Source: Axinella damicornis
Lineage: Eukaryota > Porifera > Demospongiae > Axinellida > Axinellidae
Length of the DNA: 64,000 nt
Direction: 5' to 3'
Assembly (NCBI GenBank): GCA_963931865.1
Contig: OZ007512.1
Span: 4,610,883 to 4,674,882, forward strand
The notes beneath the pieces were generated by a model. The model had not been told where the DNA came from. It made no database searches and was given only the letters and a program-made list of their open reading frames with translations. Positions within the stretch are counted from its first letter, which is position 1; each line of letters starts with the position of its first letter. The translations under genes were made by a program, and so were the position numbers. Below, piece after piece: positions 24,301 through 34,440 of this stretch.

Positions 24301-25470
24301 TAAAGGGGAGGGAGCAAATGACGTCTTCGTAGTCACATGGTCGAGCATGTGACGCTAATTATTTTGCTATATACACTGCTCCTCGATCCGCGAGATGAGG
24401 GGCGACACAACCACAATTGCACCGCCACCATCAACAGACTTACCTGACATTCGTTATTAAAAACAAACGGAAGGGTCTGGTAGCATACTGACTCCACCCA
24501 GTCATTGCGACGGTAGCCGCACGAAAGCATCCCATGTTTCAATCGCAGATCGCTGTTCTAGCTCAATTCAGGAGTGCCATGCCACCTGAGGGCATAGGAG
24601 AGCACGATCGAGAGCTGTTGTAAAGCATGCCACTCGCTTTGCCAGCCAGCTCAGTTCACTGTACGGATCTCACGTTATCCGCTTCGACGTCATGAGTTTA
24701 CGAACATAATCGAACGTCCTCGGTGCTGGTGGAATTCCACCGCTATTTAGCACATGCGCAAACAGTGGAAACCAGGCCCTTTTCTCCTTGCCGTCTCGGA
24801 CCTGGGAACAAGGCTAGTCCGTACGGTACACGCTCTTCGGAAGAAGACTTCAGCATCTTCAAAACAAAAGAAATTTTCAATTCTCAGAAGAAACATTCCA
24901 GCTTTCGGAAGAAGCCTTTTCATTTGCGAGGCGAAGCTGCACTGCAAGTGCCTGTCGGAAAAGTGTTCTGGATCTTGGCATCAATTTTAAAGACACGTAC
25001 CTTACTTCTGCCTGGTCATGGCCTTCTTCAATGTCTTCTGTTCTTCATACTTAGGTCGTCTGATGGCGTACTTGAGATGGACACAGGAAAGAACAAGGAT
25101 GAGGAAGTGGGGGGACCTAACTTCTATGACCTTTGGGAACAGGAGGGCAGAGGATTCACTACCAAGTGGGGACCAGTTGGCTTCAAGAAAGTTGACCACC
25201 CTCTAGCAATTATGGTGAAAACCTCTTCCCTCAAAACATAAATTATAGAAACTTCAGAGTATTGCTGCATGCAAGAGTGTACGTAGACATGTTTGCAAGG
25301 GTGGGGGGTGGAAGGGGGGGGGTGGGGGTGGAGAGTGGGCTAGAAAATATCACAAGCAAAGTGCATTGTGTAACCGTTAACTGCTGCATGATTCTTCGTG
25401 TATATTCCGTGAGGACAAAACAGTTGAATGTAATGGTGTAGCTATCACACATTGCACTGAAGCCCCCTAG

Positions 25471-25512
<42 letters not shown>

Positions 25513-27318
25513 CCCCCCCCCGTCTACACCCTTGCCATGACATTTCATACATTATGCCATTGTTCTGATCTGTTGCAGGTGCAAGAGGGACGACTCAAGT
25601 TGCTCAAGCATCCGCTAGTGGGAAGTTTGCTGCACTACAAGTGGAAGACCTTTGGGCAGTATGGCTACTTCCTCAACATGCTCTTGTACGTCATATTCCT
25701 CATCTTCCTGACCACCTTTGCTCTGGTCACACTCAACCCACAGTCACAGTCGTGTGAGTATTGATCATAATCACTGACTATTATTGCCCAACTGACTATT
25801 ATTGCCCAAATCCTCGTGTCAGATATTGTTCCCAATGCTAGTGAGGAGAATGTTTCAGACTCAGCTAAAAGTGTTAGGTTATTATATATAGCTGTGCGCA
25901 CTTGATTCATATCCTATATTAAATTTGAATCAACTGCTTTTCAATGATTGGGAAATGTAGTAATGGACAAATTTGCCAGGAGTCATAAAAGTTTATTCTA
26001 TTACTTAGCTGCATAAACAAACAACGTTCTTATTTTGAGAAGACTCGAGCTCGCTACTGTATAGTATGAAATTTTTCACAGCAACTGCTAACACACTCCT
26101 CTCCCTCAAAATAAGGTGTGGATGTCTTCAATGGTACTTTTGGGGTTTGCAATGACAGTGGCAGCGGTGCATCAAGTCAATGTGGAGTGTGTGGTAAGTC
26201 TTTGTCAATTAATCAGGGGCATATCTTTCATGTTAAAATACGTTTATGCGATTTCCTGATTATCAAGTCTCCCTTGGATTTCTACACGGCAATATTTAGC
26301 CACTAAAAGTGATATGCAAATTACATTCTGGGGATATTTTGCTTGTAAAACTAGTGACACATGTGCATGACTCATGGAGACCATGCATTTTGTGTGTGCA
26401 TCGCTACCACGTCTATTACCATATTTGGGATGCAACCATCAGCTGCAGGAAGTGATACGCAAATGACATGCTGGGGATAAATTTTGCTGGTATAAGCCTT
26501 AACTAGTGACTCATGGAGACCATGCATATTGTGTGTGCATGACTACCATGTCTAATACTATATTTGGGAACCATCGGGGAAGAGCTACTGTGCGAATGAA
26601 AACACAGGAACATCCAGGACAGATCTGCTGTAGCTGCAGCCGAATGTAGGAGGCCTCCATTCCTTGCTAGTACCCATTTGTCACACTTGCATGTGAACTT
26701 TGTGAACGAACTCTTGAGTTTGATATTCAGAAGTTGTAATGTTCACAGACTTCCTGACTAGCACAACAATTTCTCTACCATGATAGCTACAGCTGCTCTC
26801 GCTAAATGTGAGTGATTGTACTTCCTGTCATAATCTTGCTTCTTGCACAGGTCTGGGTGAGCATGAGCGGCGGTTTATACTTTCTGCTGCTGTCATCATA
26901 ATTGTCATTTCCATCCTCAAACTTGCACTTGAGGTTGTGCAGTTTGTCCTACTAAGGCTGGACTATGTGCTGGACTGGGTCAACTGGATGGAGGTCCTCA
27001 TATTCGTCTGTTCCATCCTCTTTGTCTGGGTCTTCCACACCGGTTGCCACTGTCCGTTCAACTGGCAGTGGCAGCTTGGAGCTGTGGCCATCTTCCTCGG
27101 ATGGATCGACTTGATAGTCTTTGTTCAGAAGTTTCCTCTCACTGGGATCTATGTGCTGATGTTTGTCAACATACTCTACACATTCCTGCGAACAGTCATG
27201 TTGTCCTTGCTCCTTGTTATTGCCTTCAGTCTGACATTCTACATGTCCTTCTTTGAGCCTAGGATTACAGTAAGTGCTCAGCAGTACCGAGGACTGTTTC
27301 CATTCCACTTCTGCTTTG

Positions 27319-27356
<38 letters not shown>

Positions 27357-27367
27357 CACACACACAC

Positions 27368-27449
<82 letters not shown>

Positions 27450-30400
27450 CCACAAACACACACACACACACACACGCACACACACAAAGTAATTTTGTAG
27501 TCCATTGTGGTATCAGAATGAAATTCACTTATCATTTCTATTCCTCTCCAGCGCTCTCCATTCTCCACTCCTGGCCGTGCTGTCATCAAGACTTTGACCA
27601 TGACAACTGGGGAGTTCGACTTTGACTCAATCTTCCGCCAGGCCCCCAATGGAGGGAGTGACACAGAGCAGGAGATCCCCTTCCTTCCCGTCTCCTTCAC
27701 CCTCTGGATTATCTTTGTGATCATCATGCCCATCCTCCTCATCAACATGCTGGTACGTCACGTGATGCAGTTTACATAAGAAAGTTAATCCTAGCAAGCA
27801 GCCAGAAGAACTTGTCCTAAAGAATTATGTTTGTACAGAAATTTCCATGTATGTAACACAGTATATAACACAGGCACTAAGTTGCATCCTGCAAGCAGCC
27901 TGAGGAACTTGTCCTAAGTTTGTACGGAAATTTCCGCGTGTATGTAGCACTGGCACCGTGTATATAACACAGGCACTGAGTTGCATCCATCTAGTACATA
28001 TTATTGTGATTGTTGTAGCATTGAATAACTGGAATGTATTTTCCCGCACGTACGTATGTAAGGTATACTGAAAAATATTTTAGCTAGGTCATAATGAAGT
28101 GCATGTAGATCGATGGTACGTGTATATATGTAGAGGGAAACCATTAGTGGTTGCAGACTTGGATATTTGATTGCTAACCCCATGCCAATTCTTTTGATGA
28201 AATAAGTGTATCTCATCTTACAAATCCTATGTAGCTAGGTCTGGCTGTTGACCCAAACCCTTAGCTAACTAAAACTCATGAATATTTGAGCTTACTAGCC
28301 TTCACTTGAACCCAAACCACACTACAAGGGAACTGAAAGCACATCACTAATGATATTCATGAGAGTCAACACAAGCCAAACTTCCCTCCGAACAGCAATC
28401 TAAAGGCAATCTTGGTCATGACTGCTACACACAGCTACCTGAAAATGGCTCATTGCTTGTTCATGAAACTGACAGACAAGCTGAATCTCAGCCAAAGTTG
28501 AAGGCTTTAATGAGATTCATTGACCTCAATTTGGACAACAATGCCAGTCACGAGTCCCAACTTAGCTAGGGCTAATGATATTCATTATCCCTGGTTGTCA
28601 GGGTTAGGAAAGAGTGGAGTCTCAAGGTGAATTTACGAATATTGTATCACACAACACACATGTTTCAACCCCATGCTACACCACCAAAGATTTGACAGGT
28701 CGTCACTAATGATATTCATGAGTGTCAAGATAAGCCAATCCTCCCATCGGACAGCTAACTAAAGTCAAACAAGCTCACGAGCACAGCATGGAGCTGTCTA
28801 ATTCTAACTCTTATTATTCATGAGCAGACAGAATGACTGGGTTCTATCCCATGCCCACTGGGATTCATGGGCACACTAAGGTTAGTGGGATCACCCTAAC
28901 CAGAATCAGGGTTAATTGGGTGTATCTCATTGACACTAGTCGTAGTCTCGCGCGCGGTGCTATATGGCGCTGTACAACGTATATCATGTTTGTCGATCTG
29001 TCTCCCATACCGTAAATCCGGCGCGTGCGTACGAAACATTGCATTCATTTCCGGACTGACTATGGCAACAACGAAGACACAGATCGATGATCGTGTCCTA
29101 CCTACCTCTGTACCTCCCCGGCCAGTGGCAACAGCAAAGACGAACACCACTGGTGCATGGGCCTACCTATTCATTGACCTCAGAGCTGTAGCTACGTGTA
29201 CGTGTCCTGCAGAGCACATGGTGTGCTGGACCACGTGCACGTGCTGTCTAGTGTGCAGCGTGCATAGCTAGCTAGCTATAGGTTTTGTGTTAAATATGCC
29301 ATATTATCCATATCGCCGCTAGACTGCTTCAGCTAGCCTCACTCTGTGTTGTGCATATGCGACAGTGTACTTTTGGCGTGATATTCTGTGACCTGAGCTG
29401 ATCTCATGTAGTCACATTCTGATGACAGTCTTGTACATAGCTAGCTACAACTGTTCCACATAGCTAATTTCGCACATGCACTCGCTCATGCTCGCCCCAC
29501 AATGTCAAACATTCCACTAGTGATATTCATAGGGCTAGGATCTACAGGGTTAGGCCAAACTCCAGTGATAGGATTAATCATTGCACTAGCCTAATTAAAG
29601 CCCTGAGACTGCCCTTAACTCTTTACCAACCATAAGAAACAGCTTAGGGAAGCAAAACCCTGTATTAAAGTATAACGCCTAGTATTAAATTCCCCATATA
29701 AATTCTTATGGGCTTATGGGAGCTCATGACGGCTTTTGCAGTCATTGGTTGGTAAAGAGTTAACTTAAGATAAGGATATCTCATGTTACAAATCCTTCAT
29801 AGGTTGGTCTGGCTGTTGATGACATCAAGGGAATACAAGAAGAGGCTGCCTTGAAGAAACTTGCACTGCAAGTACGTTTCTGCACTGTTGATGATATGTT
29901 GTTCGACTATACGGTTAGATGACTATTGTGGTAATAGCTTCCCATAGAATCATAGCAGTAGACTGCTGTCACTTGATGGTTGATGTGAAAAATACAGGAA
30001 ATGTGAATTGTGCTCAGTGTAGTGTAGTCTCATACCCAGACGAGGGTCTGGGATGAGACTAAGTGTAGTCTCGTGCCCAGACGAGGGTCTGGGAATGGGA
30101 CTAAGTGCAGTGGAAGAACTACCACCTGTCTATTTGCTGTACTGCCACTTTTGATTACTTGGTACTCGACTTGTAATTGCTGAGTGGCACCACATGAAAA
30201 ACAGTACTGGACTGGACAGGCACCATCATTGTCAAAATTGCTGACTGTCCGCTTGCCATTCCAGTCCGTGGTGGGAACCATTTCACTTTTGAATATTATT
30301 ACATTGTTTCTCGCGTAGACTACACCTACGGGCACTCTTCTAAGCCACAGAATTGCCGGAAAAGCCAAATACGAACCTTCAAGTGTTCCCACCATGGACT

Positions 30401-33400
30401 CGAATGGCAAGCGGACAGTGCGATCATGGAGCAACTTTGACAATGACGGTGCCCATCCAGCTCATACTTACAGGTAATTTTTCCTATGCACACACGTAAG
30501 GTAAGCACTCATGATTACTGATTACCTATGACCTGTTTATGTATATATGTGGGTGGTTCAAGTAAAATAACTGTACCTTAATGATATTCATATTCCAGTC
30601 AATTAAGGTGGGTGTGGCTTTCTGTCTTTGTGCACTGATTATATATGCGTAGCTGCACATTCACAGGTGAGGACCGCCATTTGTATTCCTTTGTCTCTGA
30701 GGCTATAAAAAATTATTTTCAAAAACATAAGGTACAGTTTTTACTTGAACCACCCACATATGCTGTTGGAATGAGGCTGCATACATATGTATGGTATGGA
30801 TCTATAAAAACGACACCAAAATTCGGAACGTTTTTCCAACATGCATTTGTGGTGCAGCTGCACCGCAAATCAGAAGGCTCCTTCCAGGAATCAGGGTTCT
30901 CCTTCTGAAGTGTTTCTTGCAGAGACAATTGGCTTTGTAGGTACATAAGTTTCCAAATAATGGTGCATCTTCGCTCACAGATTGGAACTTTGTTTAGGTT
31001 TTCCAGAGCTACGTTAGGTCTTCCAGAGCTACGTTAGGTCTTGCAGAGCTACGTTAGGTCTTCCAGAGCTACGTTAGGTCTTCCGGAGCTACGTTAGGTC
31101 TTCCGAAGCTACGTTAGGTCTTCCGGAGCTACGTTAGGGCTACATTGGGTCTTCCGGAGCTACGTTAGGTCTTCCAGAGCTACATTAGGTCTTCCAGAGC
31201 TACGTTAGGTCTTCCAGAGCTACATTAGGTCTTCCAGAGCTACGTTAGGTCTTCCAGAGCTACGTTAGGTCTTCCGGAGCTACGTTAGGTCTTCCAGAGC
31301 TACGTTAGGTCTTCCGGAGTTATGTTTGTAGAATCTCAACTGGTGCAGTGACGGAAATGGTTCCGCAAATGGGGTTCATTTTTGAAGACACCTACTGTAG
31401 GTGTGCAGCTTGCTCAGACCCATCCCACTTAGTACTGACCATAGCATAACTGTATCATATGATACTTGTCAGGTTGACCTGGTTCTTACTGTTGAGGAAT
31501 TGCTGCCAAAGAAGATTCGACGCTATTTCACTGTCGGCTGTCGGATTGCTCATCCCAATGCCAAGTTCACCTTCTGGAGAGCATTGCAGTATGCCATCTG
31601 GGGTGGCGAACGTTACGACACTCTCAACAACATCAATGCATTTCTCAAGCCCCCCATGGTAAGTCTGTGATATAATTATAACATCCTGTACTTATTCTAA
31701 TTGTTTACTGTTTGTGTAATCTGCACTGCTTTCAGCCAATCAGTTGCTGATTACCGTTTTTGCTCTGCTATGAGTGCAGAAAGTGTAATCACAAGTGGAT
31801 TGGTTAATGCTTCGCCTCATGAAATTACAAAACCTTACTCGTGCAATTATTAATTCCCAATTGCACTCCAAACCATGCTATCACATATTCATCATACTAT
31901 AGAAATTGATCATCATTCGATTGCACAGCAAATTCCATACCATCCAATCTAAGGGAATATATTCTATTTCTGGATCCATGTACATGTACACTAATCAAAA
32001 TAGGTACTAGGAAATTTAGTTATCAAAAGGACATCCATGCCAAGAAGGATAACACAACTAGAGGTGCTCAGCAGAGCACGTACCCCGTGCGCAACTTTGA
32101 CTTGACAGCTATAGGCCTATTCATACAGCATGCATGATGAGCTAGCTCACGGATAATACACACTAGCTAGGCCATGATTTAATACAGCGATGTCAGCATG
32201 CAGAATGAGATACCGTAAGTTGTGGCAGTAATGTTAGAAATTGGGTGTGGTCAAATTGTATAAATTAGAAGCACGACTTTCACGCAGCTTTTCTCAGCCT
32301 CTCGAATAGATCTCTGGTCTGTGAGTTATGTAGACGCTAGTATTTTCTGAATTCTGACACTTCTATCCTGAAATAAGCCTTCAATAAGGCCTTCACTGCT
32401 CAAACAGCGATTGGACTTCGGACAGACTGACAGACACAAACCGATCACTCTACCCCCTGCTGCGCATGCGCACGGGGTAATTAGCAGTTGAGGCCAATTT
32501 CCTGGAATAGCAAAGTGCCTGCCTGGAATGGCAGTTGATGTCCATTTCCTGAAATAGTCATGTAATATCCAAGTTGCTTTTTTTCTCGGCACCAAAGTGC
32601 CGAGACACAGTGCTGGATGTGTAGGTACGTGGTACTGCGCAAGAGAGTGCCATGATAGCCTCGTTTCCAGGCCCCTCCCCAGCTTTTTGTTGCATACTCA
32701 GTATGCGACAAAAAGCTGGGAAGGAGCCTGGGAACGAGGCTAAGCAAGGATAGATTTACTTCACAACATAAAACTAGTCGTGCAAGCGGCACGGTAAGTG
32801 ACAAGAAGCTAGCCATGTTTACAGGCAGGAATGGCAGACTGGTAGTTTAGTCCACTGGTTGAAGGCGCAAACAGCTTACCTCTGCTCTTGCGCTCGATTT
32901 CCAGCAATGCCTTGCCATTTTTGTTCGTGGTTGCTGTGCATAAACCCGGAAGTGACCAATCAGCACCACCCATTCAGTCACGCCTTGACGACGTACAATA
33001 CGAGAGGATATTGCACACTGTGTCTATTGGGGAATACTATTGGACGAATATGAATTTGTGTTGCATGGATTGCAGATTCCTTGTGCAATACATTATTTGT
33101 AACCACCTCGCTCCATCCAAGAATGAAGAAGAACCACCACTTAAACCTATTCTTGTTGCAGGATCACAGCGAGGAGGTGCACCACAAGACCGATACTCTA
33201 CTGAGTGAGGTGGATGAAGTCAAAAGGACAGTCACTGAGCTGACTAAGCGAGACCAGGTACATGTACTTGAAGATTAATTGGCACTCTTTCGTAAAACGA
33301 ACATTGTGCAAATAATACTTGGGGCTCCCTTCAAATCTCCTAGTACTATATGAGCCCCACCCACTTGGTGGATCACATGATCCTCTGCAACAGTTTAGAA

Positions 33401-34184
33401 GAGGTCAGCTGACGATTTTTGCCAAAGGAATACTACTTTCAGGTGGGTAAGAACTTCCTTACTTCCAAGTCAGTGAGAGCTTCTTCGCTCTTGCGAGTAA
33501 GTGAGATGCCAAGATGGACTAACCTTCTACTGAGGTGGAGGTCAGTCTTCATTCATTAGGGCCCATCATCACTAATTAAGCTAAACGGTCAATCAATTTA
33601 AACACAGGTGCCAGTTTTGGTTCGGGTTTGCCTCCCAAACAGTATCACATCGATGCTGGTGGGTGAAGCTTGACACAAGATGGACAGACATACATATATA
33701 TTATATGGCTGACTAAAATTCATACTCATTTGTGGCTATGAGGCCGATGTATAGTTTTACGTTTCAATTATGTAGTACATACTAGCTTGGTCTGGTCTGG
33801 AGCAGTTCTTAGAGGACCATGTGATCTCAAGAGTGGATGGTACATGTAATTATACATGAGTGATTTAGTGAGTCCAAAGCTCTCAGGATATCAGCTAGGT
33901 AGAGTTACCGTACGTAGACATTGTATATTCAGCTCCCGTGAAGCTGCCATGCCTCAACTGGCTACATTAGCTGCTTGAACACACTATGAATCAGCCATTG
34001 CATTCAGCTGCTGACAATCATCCGCCATAATTATTATTGTGCATTGTTTCTGCAGCAGGAGCTAGTGCTCAGCAAGGTTGATAGACTGGAGGAGACTGTT
34101 TCAGAGCTTGCTGAACGCAACAAGGTGCTTGAGGAGCTGATCCAACAGATGTCACTGAAGCTGGGGACTGGAGCAGACACGTGA
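9355..34184 (+). CDS. TRPA/painless-like ankyrin-repeat cation channel
   Basis: Nineteen exons: 9355-9426, 9721-9986, 13037-13208, 13649-13748, 15115-15288, 19523-19675, 20254-20371, 21563-21684, 22730-22848, 23590-23698, 25055-25214, 25579-25753, 26116-26193, 26851-27269, 27552-27752, 29803-29871, 31473-31658, 33162-33257, 34056-34184. All junctions keep frame except the first, where exon 2 needs one base; a micro-exon or the short donor after ATGGCAG may be used. About 970 residues. Residues 114-390 are ankyrin repeats ([40 protein letters not shown]). S1 is near 551-572, S2-S5 lie in exon 14 ([12 protein letters not shown]), the pore in exon 15 (MTTGEFDFD), then S6 ([21 protein letters not shown]). 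The C-terminus from about 898 is a coiled coil (heptad Leu/Val). Pore and S6 wording fits painless-type TRPA channels, plasma-membrane cation channels gated by noxious or thermal cues. It has fewer ankyrin repeats than TRPA1. Function is inferred from family. Confidence 0.93.
11233..11286. mobile_element. TAGCC-family MITE, 54 bp
   Basis: Perfect 9-bp flanking repeats GTTCAAAGG (11224-11232, 11287-11295). Lies in TRPA-like intron 2 (9987-13036), which otherwise is AT-rich non-coding sequence. Confidence 0.9.
12425..12625 (-). other. Possible minus-strand exon, unidentified
   Basis: On the minus strand, after an acceptor-like TTTTGGCAG, a frame reads [14 protein letters not shown], then [15 protein letters not shown], up to a donor-like TCAGGTATT. 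It could be an exon captured in TRPA intron 2 or a transposon remnant. I recognise no family. Confidence 0.25.
12650..12919. mobile_element. 270-bp foldback element
   Basis: Left arm (about 12650-12765) and right arm (about 12812-12919) are inverted copies, including TATCCCTACATC near each outer end and TTGTATACTTCA near the loop. It sits about 120 bp before exon 3 of the TRPA-like gene. Confidence 0.85.
14474..14863. mobile_element. 390-bp composite TAGCC-family element
   Basis: Outer ends TAGCCTCATTCCCAGG and CCTGGGAACGAGGCTA. An inner layer has further inverted words (CCTGGTATGTTTCCT, AGGAAACATACCAGG). It is closely related along its length to 43654-44051 and, in reverse, to 55005-55340. 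Flanks TATTATGTG and GTATATGTG match only in part. Confidence 0.85.
14991..15047. mobile_element. TAGCC-family MITE, 57 bp
   Basis: Inserted in a purine-rich tract. Perfect 9-bp flanking repeats GGAGGGGAG at 14982-14990 and 15048-15056, about 60 bp before exon 5 of the TRPA-like gene. Confidence 0.9.
15857..16252. repeat. 33-bp minisatellite
   Basis: About 12 copies of a unit containing CCTCCGGCAACTAGGACCAT. The period is a multiple of three, so long frames stay open on both strands ([11 protein letters not shown] on plus, [11 protein letters not shown] on minus). It lies in TRPA intron 5, next to retroelement debris. No evidence that it is translated. Confidence 0.9.
16362..16847 (-). pseudogene. 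BEL/Pao retrotransposon reverse transcriptase fragment
   Basis: Minus-strand frames 16665-16847 and 16362-16568 read as consecutive parts of a reverse transcriptase: [20 protein letters not shown], then [17 protein letters not shown], later [16 protein letters not shown] and [11 protein letters not shown]. The YMDD active-site box is visible, and the [13 protein letters not shown] wording is typical of BEL/Pao elements. Frame breaks and a stop between the two parts show the copy is dead. It lies in TRPA intron 5. Confidence 0.8.
17473..17537. mobile_element. TAGCC-family MITE, 65 bp
   Basis: Flanks CCCTTCATG and CCCTTTATG are 8/9 identical 9-bp repeats. Confidence 0.85.
17690..18330. repeat. 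Diverged tandem repeat of about 170-180 bp
   Basis: The anchor CTGATGGGGTTGT recurs near 17790, 17958, 18139 and 18307. Between anchors, TTGTTGTATCCA and TTCTCGAGATATGGC recur. Four copies, each diverged. Confidence 0.75.
18713..18937 (-). pseudogene. BEL/Pao gag N-terminus fragment
   Basis: A 74-residue minus-strand frame starts [16 protein letters not shown] and ends in a Leu/Glu-rich helix ([18 protein letters not shown]). Such an N-terminus is common in BEL/Pao gag proteins. It has the same orientation as, and lies upstream of, the reverse transcriptase fragment, so both probably derive from one element about 2.6 kb long with most of gag, protease and integrase missing. LTRs were not resolved. 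Confidence 0.55.
19738..19882. mobile_element. 145-bp foldback MITE
   Basis: TATCACCATAGTACAAAGCT and following CCGG match inverted AGCTTGGTACTATGGTGATA at the right end. It lies just after TRPA exon 6. Confidence 0.8.
20072..20165. repeat. Three tandem copies of about 33 bp
   Basis: Unit contains ATAACTGGCAGCTGTACGGT with small changes. Located about 90 bp before TRPA exon 7. Confidence 0.7.
20500..20880. repeat. Nested inverted repeats
   Basis: Outer words CAGCCCCGATGGTGAGGGGC and GCCCCTCACCATCA, middle AGCAGCTTGAGAAACA and TGTTTCTCAAGCTGCT, and inner GCATATGCTCTCC around a (GT)n run all pair inverted. It looks like several foldback insertions stacked in TRPA intron 7. Confidence 0.65.
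21697..21760 (+). repeat. Dispersed CACTCCTGGTAG repeat, copy 2
   Basis: Same family as 3419-3470 and the right end of the element at 46728-47778. Confidence 0.5.
22955..23145. mobile_element. MITE with imperfect inverted ends
   Basis: CCTATAGTGGTCACTGTC and the inverted GTGACCACTATGGACAG bracket further inverted TGGCCAC/GTGGCCA words. No target duplication was resolved. Confidence 0.55.
23147..23300 (+). repeat. Dispersed repeat, copy A (pair with 24826-24990)
   Basis: Both copies share CTTCGGAAGAA/CTCCGGAAGAA, a TTTCGGAAGAAGCC/TTTCGTAGGAAGTC word, ATTTGCG and a tail GTTCTGGATCTTGGCATCA/ATTCTGAATCTCAGCATCA. They lie in neighbouring TRPA introns or intron halves in the same orientation. Confidence 0.5.
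23372..23482. mobile_element. MITE, TAGTCTCG sub-family
   Basis: Ends GTCTCGTTCCCAGACC and GGTCTGGGCCCAAGAC. The inner part (CTGAAAGCGATCCG, GTTGGTTTGGG) resembles 38670-38722. Confidence 0.6.
23683..24200 (+). repeat. 49-bp minisatellite seeded on the end of TRPA exon 10
   Basis: The array starts with the last bases of exon 10 and its donor (CATTCAGGACAAGTATGT, 23688-23705). It continues with about ten copies of a 49-bp unit that begins CATTCAGGACAAGCATGT. In each copy the donor GT is changed to GC. The period is not a multiple of three, yet all three forward frames stay open. Confidence 0.9.
24204..24816. mobile_element. 613-bp TAGCC-family element
   Basis: Perfect 9-bp flanking repeats GTCCGTACG (24195-24203 and 24817-24825). 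Ends pair over about 65 bp, including GGGCCTGGTTTCCACTGTTT and its inverse near 24760. The interior is unique here and holds no convincing frame. It lies in TRPA intron 10, directly after the 49-bp array. Confidence 0.9.
24826..24990 (+). repeat. Dispersed repeat, copy B
   Basis: Partner of 23147-23300; ends about 65 bp before TRPA exon 11. Confidence 0.5.
25471..25521. repeat. Poly-C run of about 50 bp
   Basis: C run with a single G near the end, about 60 bp upstream of TRPA exon 12. Confidence 0.95.
27320..27487. repeat. (CA)n microsatellite
   Basis: It fills much of the short intron between exon 14 (ends 27269) and exon 15 (starts 27552) of the TRPA-like gene, in the middle of the pore-domain coding region. 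Confidence 0.95.
28216..28250 (+). repeat. Pseudo-exon: partial copy of the TRPA exon 16 acceptor
   Basis: CTTACAAATCCTATGTAGCTAGGTCTGGCTGTTGA closely matches the true acceptor and exon start at 29785-29821 (GTTACAAATCCTTCATAGGTTGGTCTGGCTGTTGATGA). The copy loses homology after 10-15 coding bases and cannot code the helix after S6. Confidence 0.6.
28340..28770 (+). repeat. Diverged repeats with CACTAATGATATTCATGAG
   Basis: Copies at about 28345 and 28703 share this word, GTCAA-ACAAGCC, then CGGACAGC/CGAACAGC and CTAAAG. Shorter relatives lie at about 28573 and 29517. All in TRPA intron 15. Confidence 0.55.
29056..29211 (+). other. Open frame inside TRPA intron 15
   Basis: A frame starts [20 protein letters not shown] and runs into [11 protein letters not shown] before a donor-like GCTGTAGCT. 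It could be a captured first exon or chance; no partner exon was found. Confidence 0.2.
29619..29759. mobile_element. 141-bp MITE with TTAA target site
   Basis: Ends CTCTTTACCAACCA and TGGTTGGTAAAGAG are perfect inverted repeats flanked by TTAA on both sides (29615-29618, 29760-29763), as in piggyBac/Kolobok-type elements. It ends 40 bp before TRPA exon 16. Confidence 0.85.
30025..30101. mobile_element. Two adjacent TAGTC-type mini-palindromes
   Basis: Each unit is TAGTCTCRTRCCCAGACGAG plus its inverse. The outer flanks AGTGTAGTG and AGTGCAGTG match 8/9, and the shared middle AGTG suggests one element inserted beside the other. Confidence 0.75.
30210..30475. repeat. Inverted repeat with coding-like arms
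   Basis: The right arm (about 30381-30452) reads on plus from a CCACCATGG start context: [20 protein letters not shown], up to a donor-like CAGGTAATT near 30471. The left arm (about 30210-30280) read on minus gives a related peptide ([16 protein letters not shown]). Family unknown. Sits in TRPA intron 16. Confidence 0.5.
30998..31325. repeat. 20-bp minisatellite
   Basis: About 16 copies of GAGCTACGTTAGGTCTTCCA with a few changes, about 150 bp upstream of TRPA exon 17. Confidence 0.95.
32045..32490 (+). repeat. SINE-like dispersed repeat, copy 1
   Basis: Shares ordered blocks with 51780-52150: AGAGCAC-TAC-CCGTGC, GGATCTCTGGTCTRTGAGTT, AATAAGCCTT, GACAGACTGACAGACA and CCCCTGCTG-GC. No frame is visible. 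Confidence 0.55.
32656..32742. mobile_element. TAGCC-family MITE, 87 bp
   Basis: Ends TAGCCTCGTTTCCAGGC and GCCTGGGAACGAGGCTA, with an inner CCCAGCTTTTTGT hairpin around a palindromic centre. The 9-bp flanks do not match. Confidence 0.85.
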
Positions 34185-34440
34185 CCTTTAAACCCGACTT
34201 GCATAAACTGAGAGTTGAGTTGATAGTGCTAGGTTCATGATTTTCGGCGTACTAGACTGTAGGAGTACTTGATATTTGTGTAGACTTCGTATTTGACACA
34301 TGATTAATTTTTGCTGTGTTTACTTGGCATGCTGGATTACATGTTATGGTATATTGTACGTGCTGTAGTTTTGAGTTCAAGTTTTTAGTGTTCTAGACCT
34401 ACGTATATACTCACTACATTATTGGATGGTGATTACTGAA

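Noticed and set aside
23577..24303. Three overlapping frames of 165-179 codons
   Set aside because: They cover a 49-bp array downstream of a real donor. The first also includes exon 10.
24333..24542. 69-codon minus-strand frame inside the 613-bp MITE
   Set aside because: No family similarity and it lies wholly inside a non-autonomous element.
26952..27748. Long minus-strand frames over (CA)n near TRPA exons 14-15
   Set aside because: Shadows of the repeat and of the true plus-strand exons.
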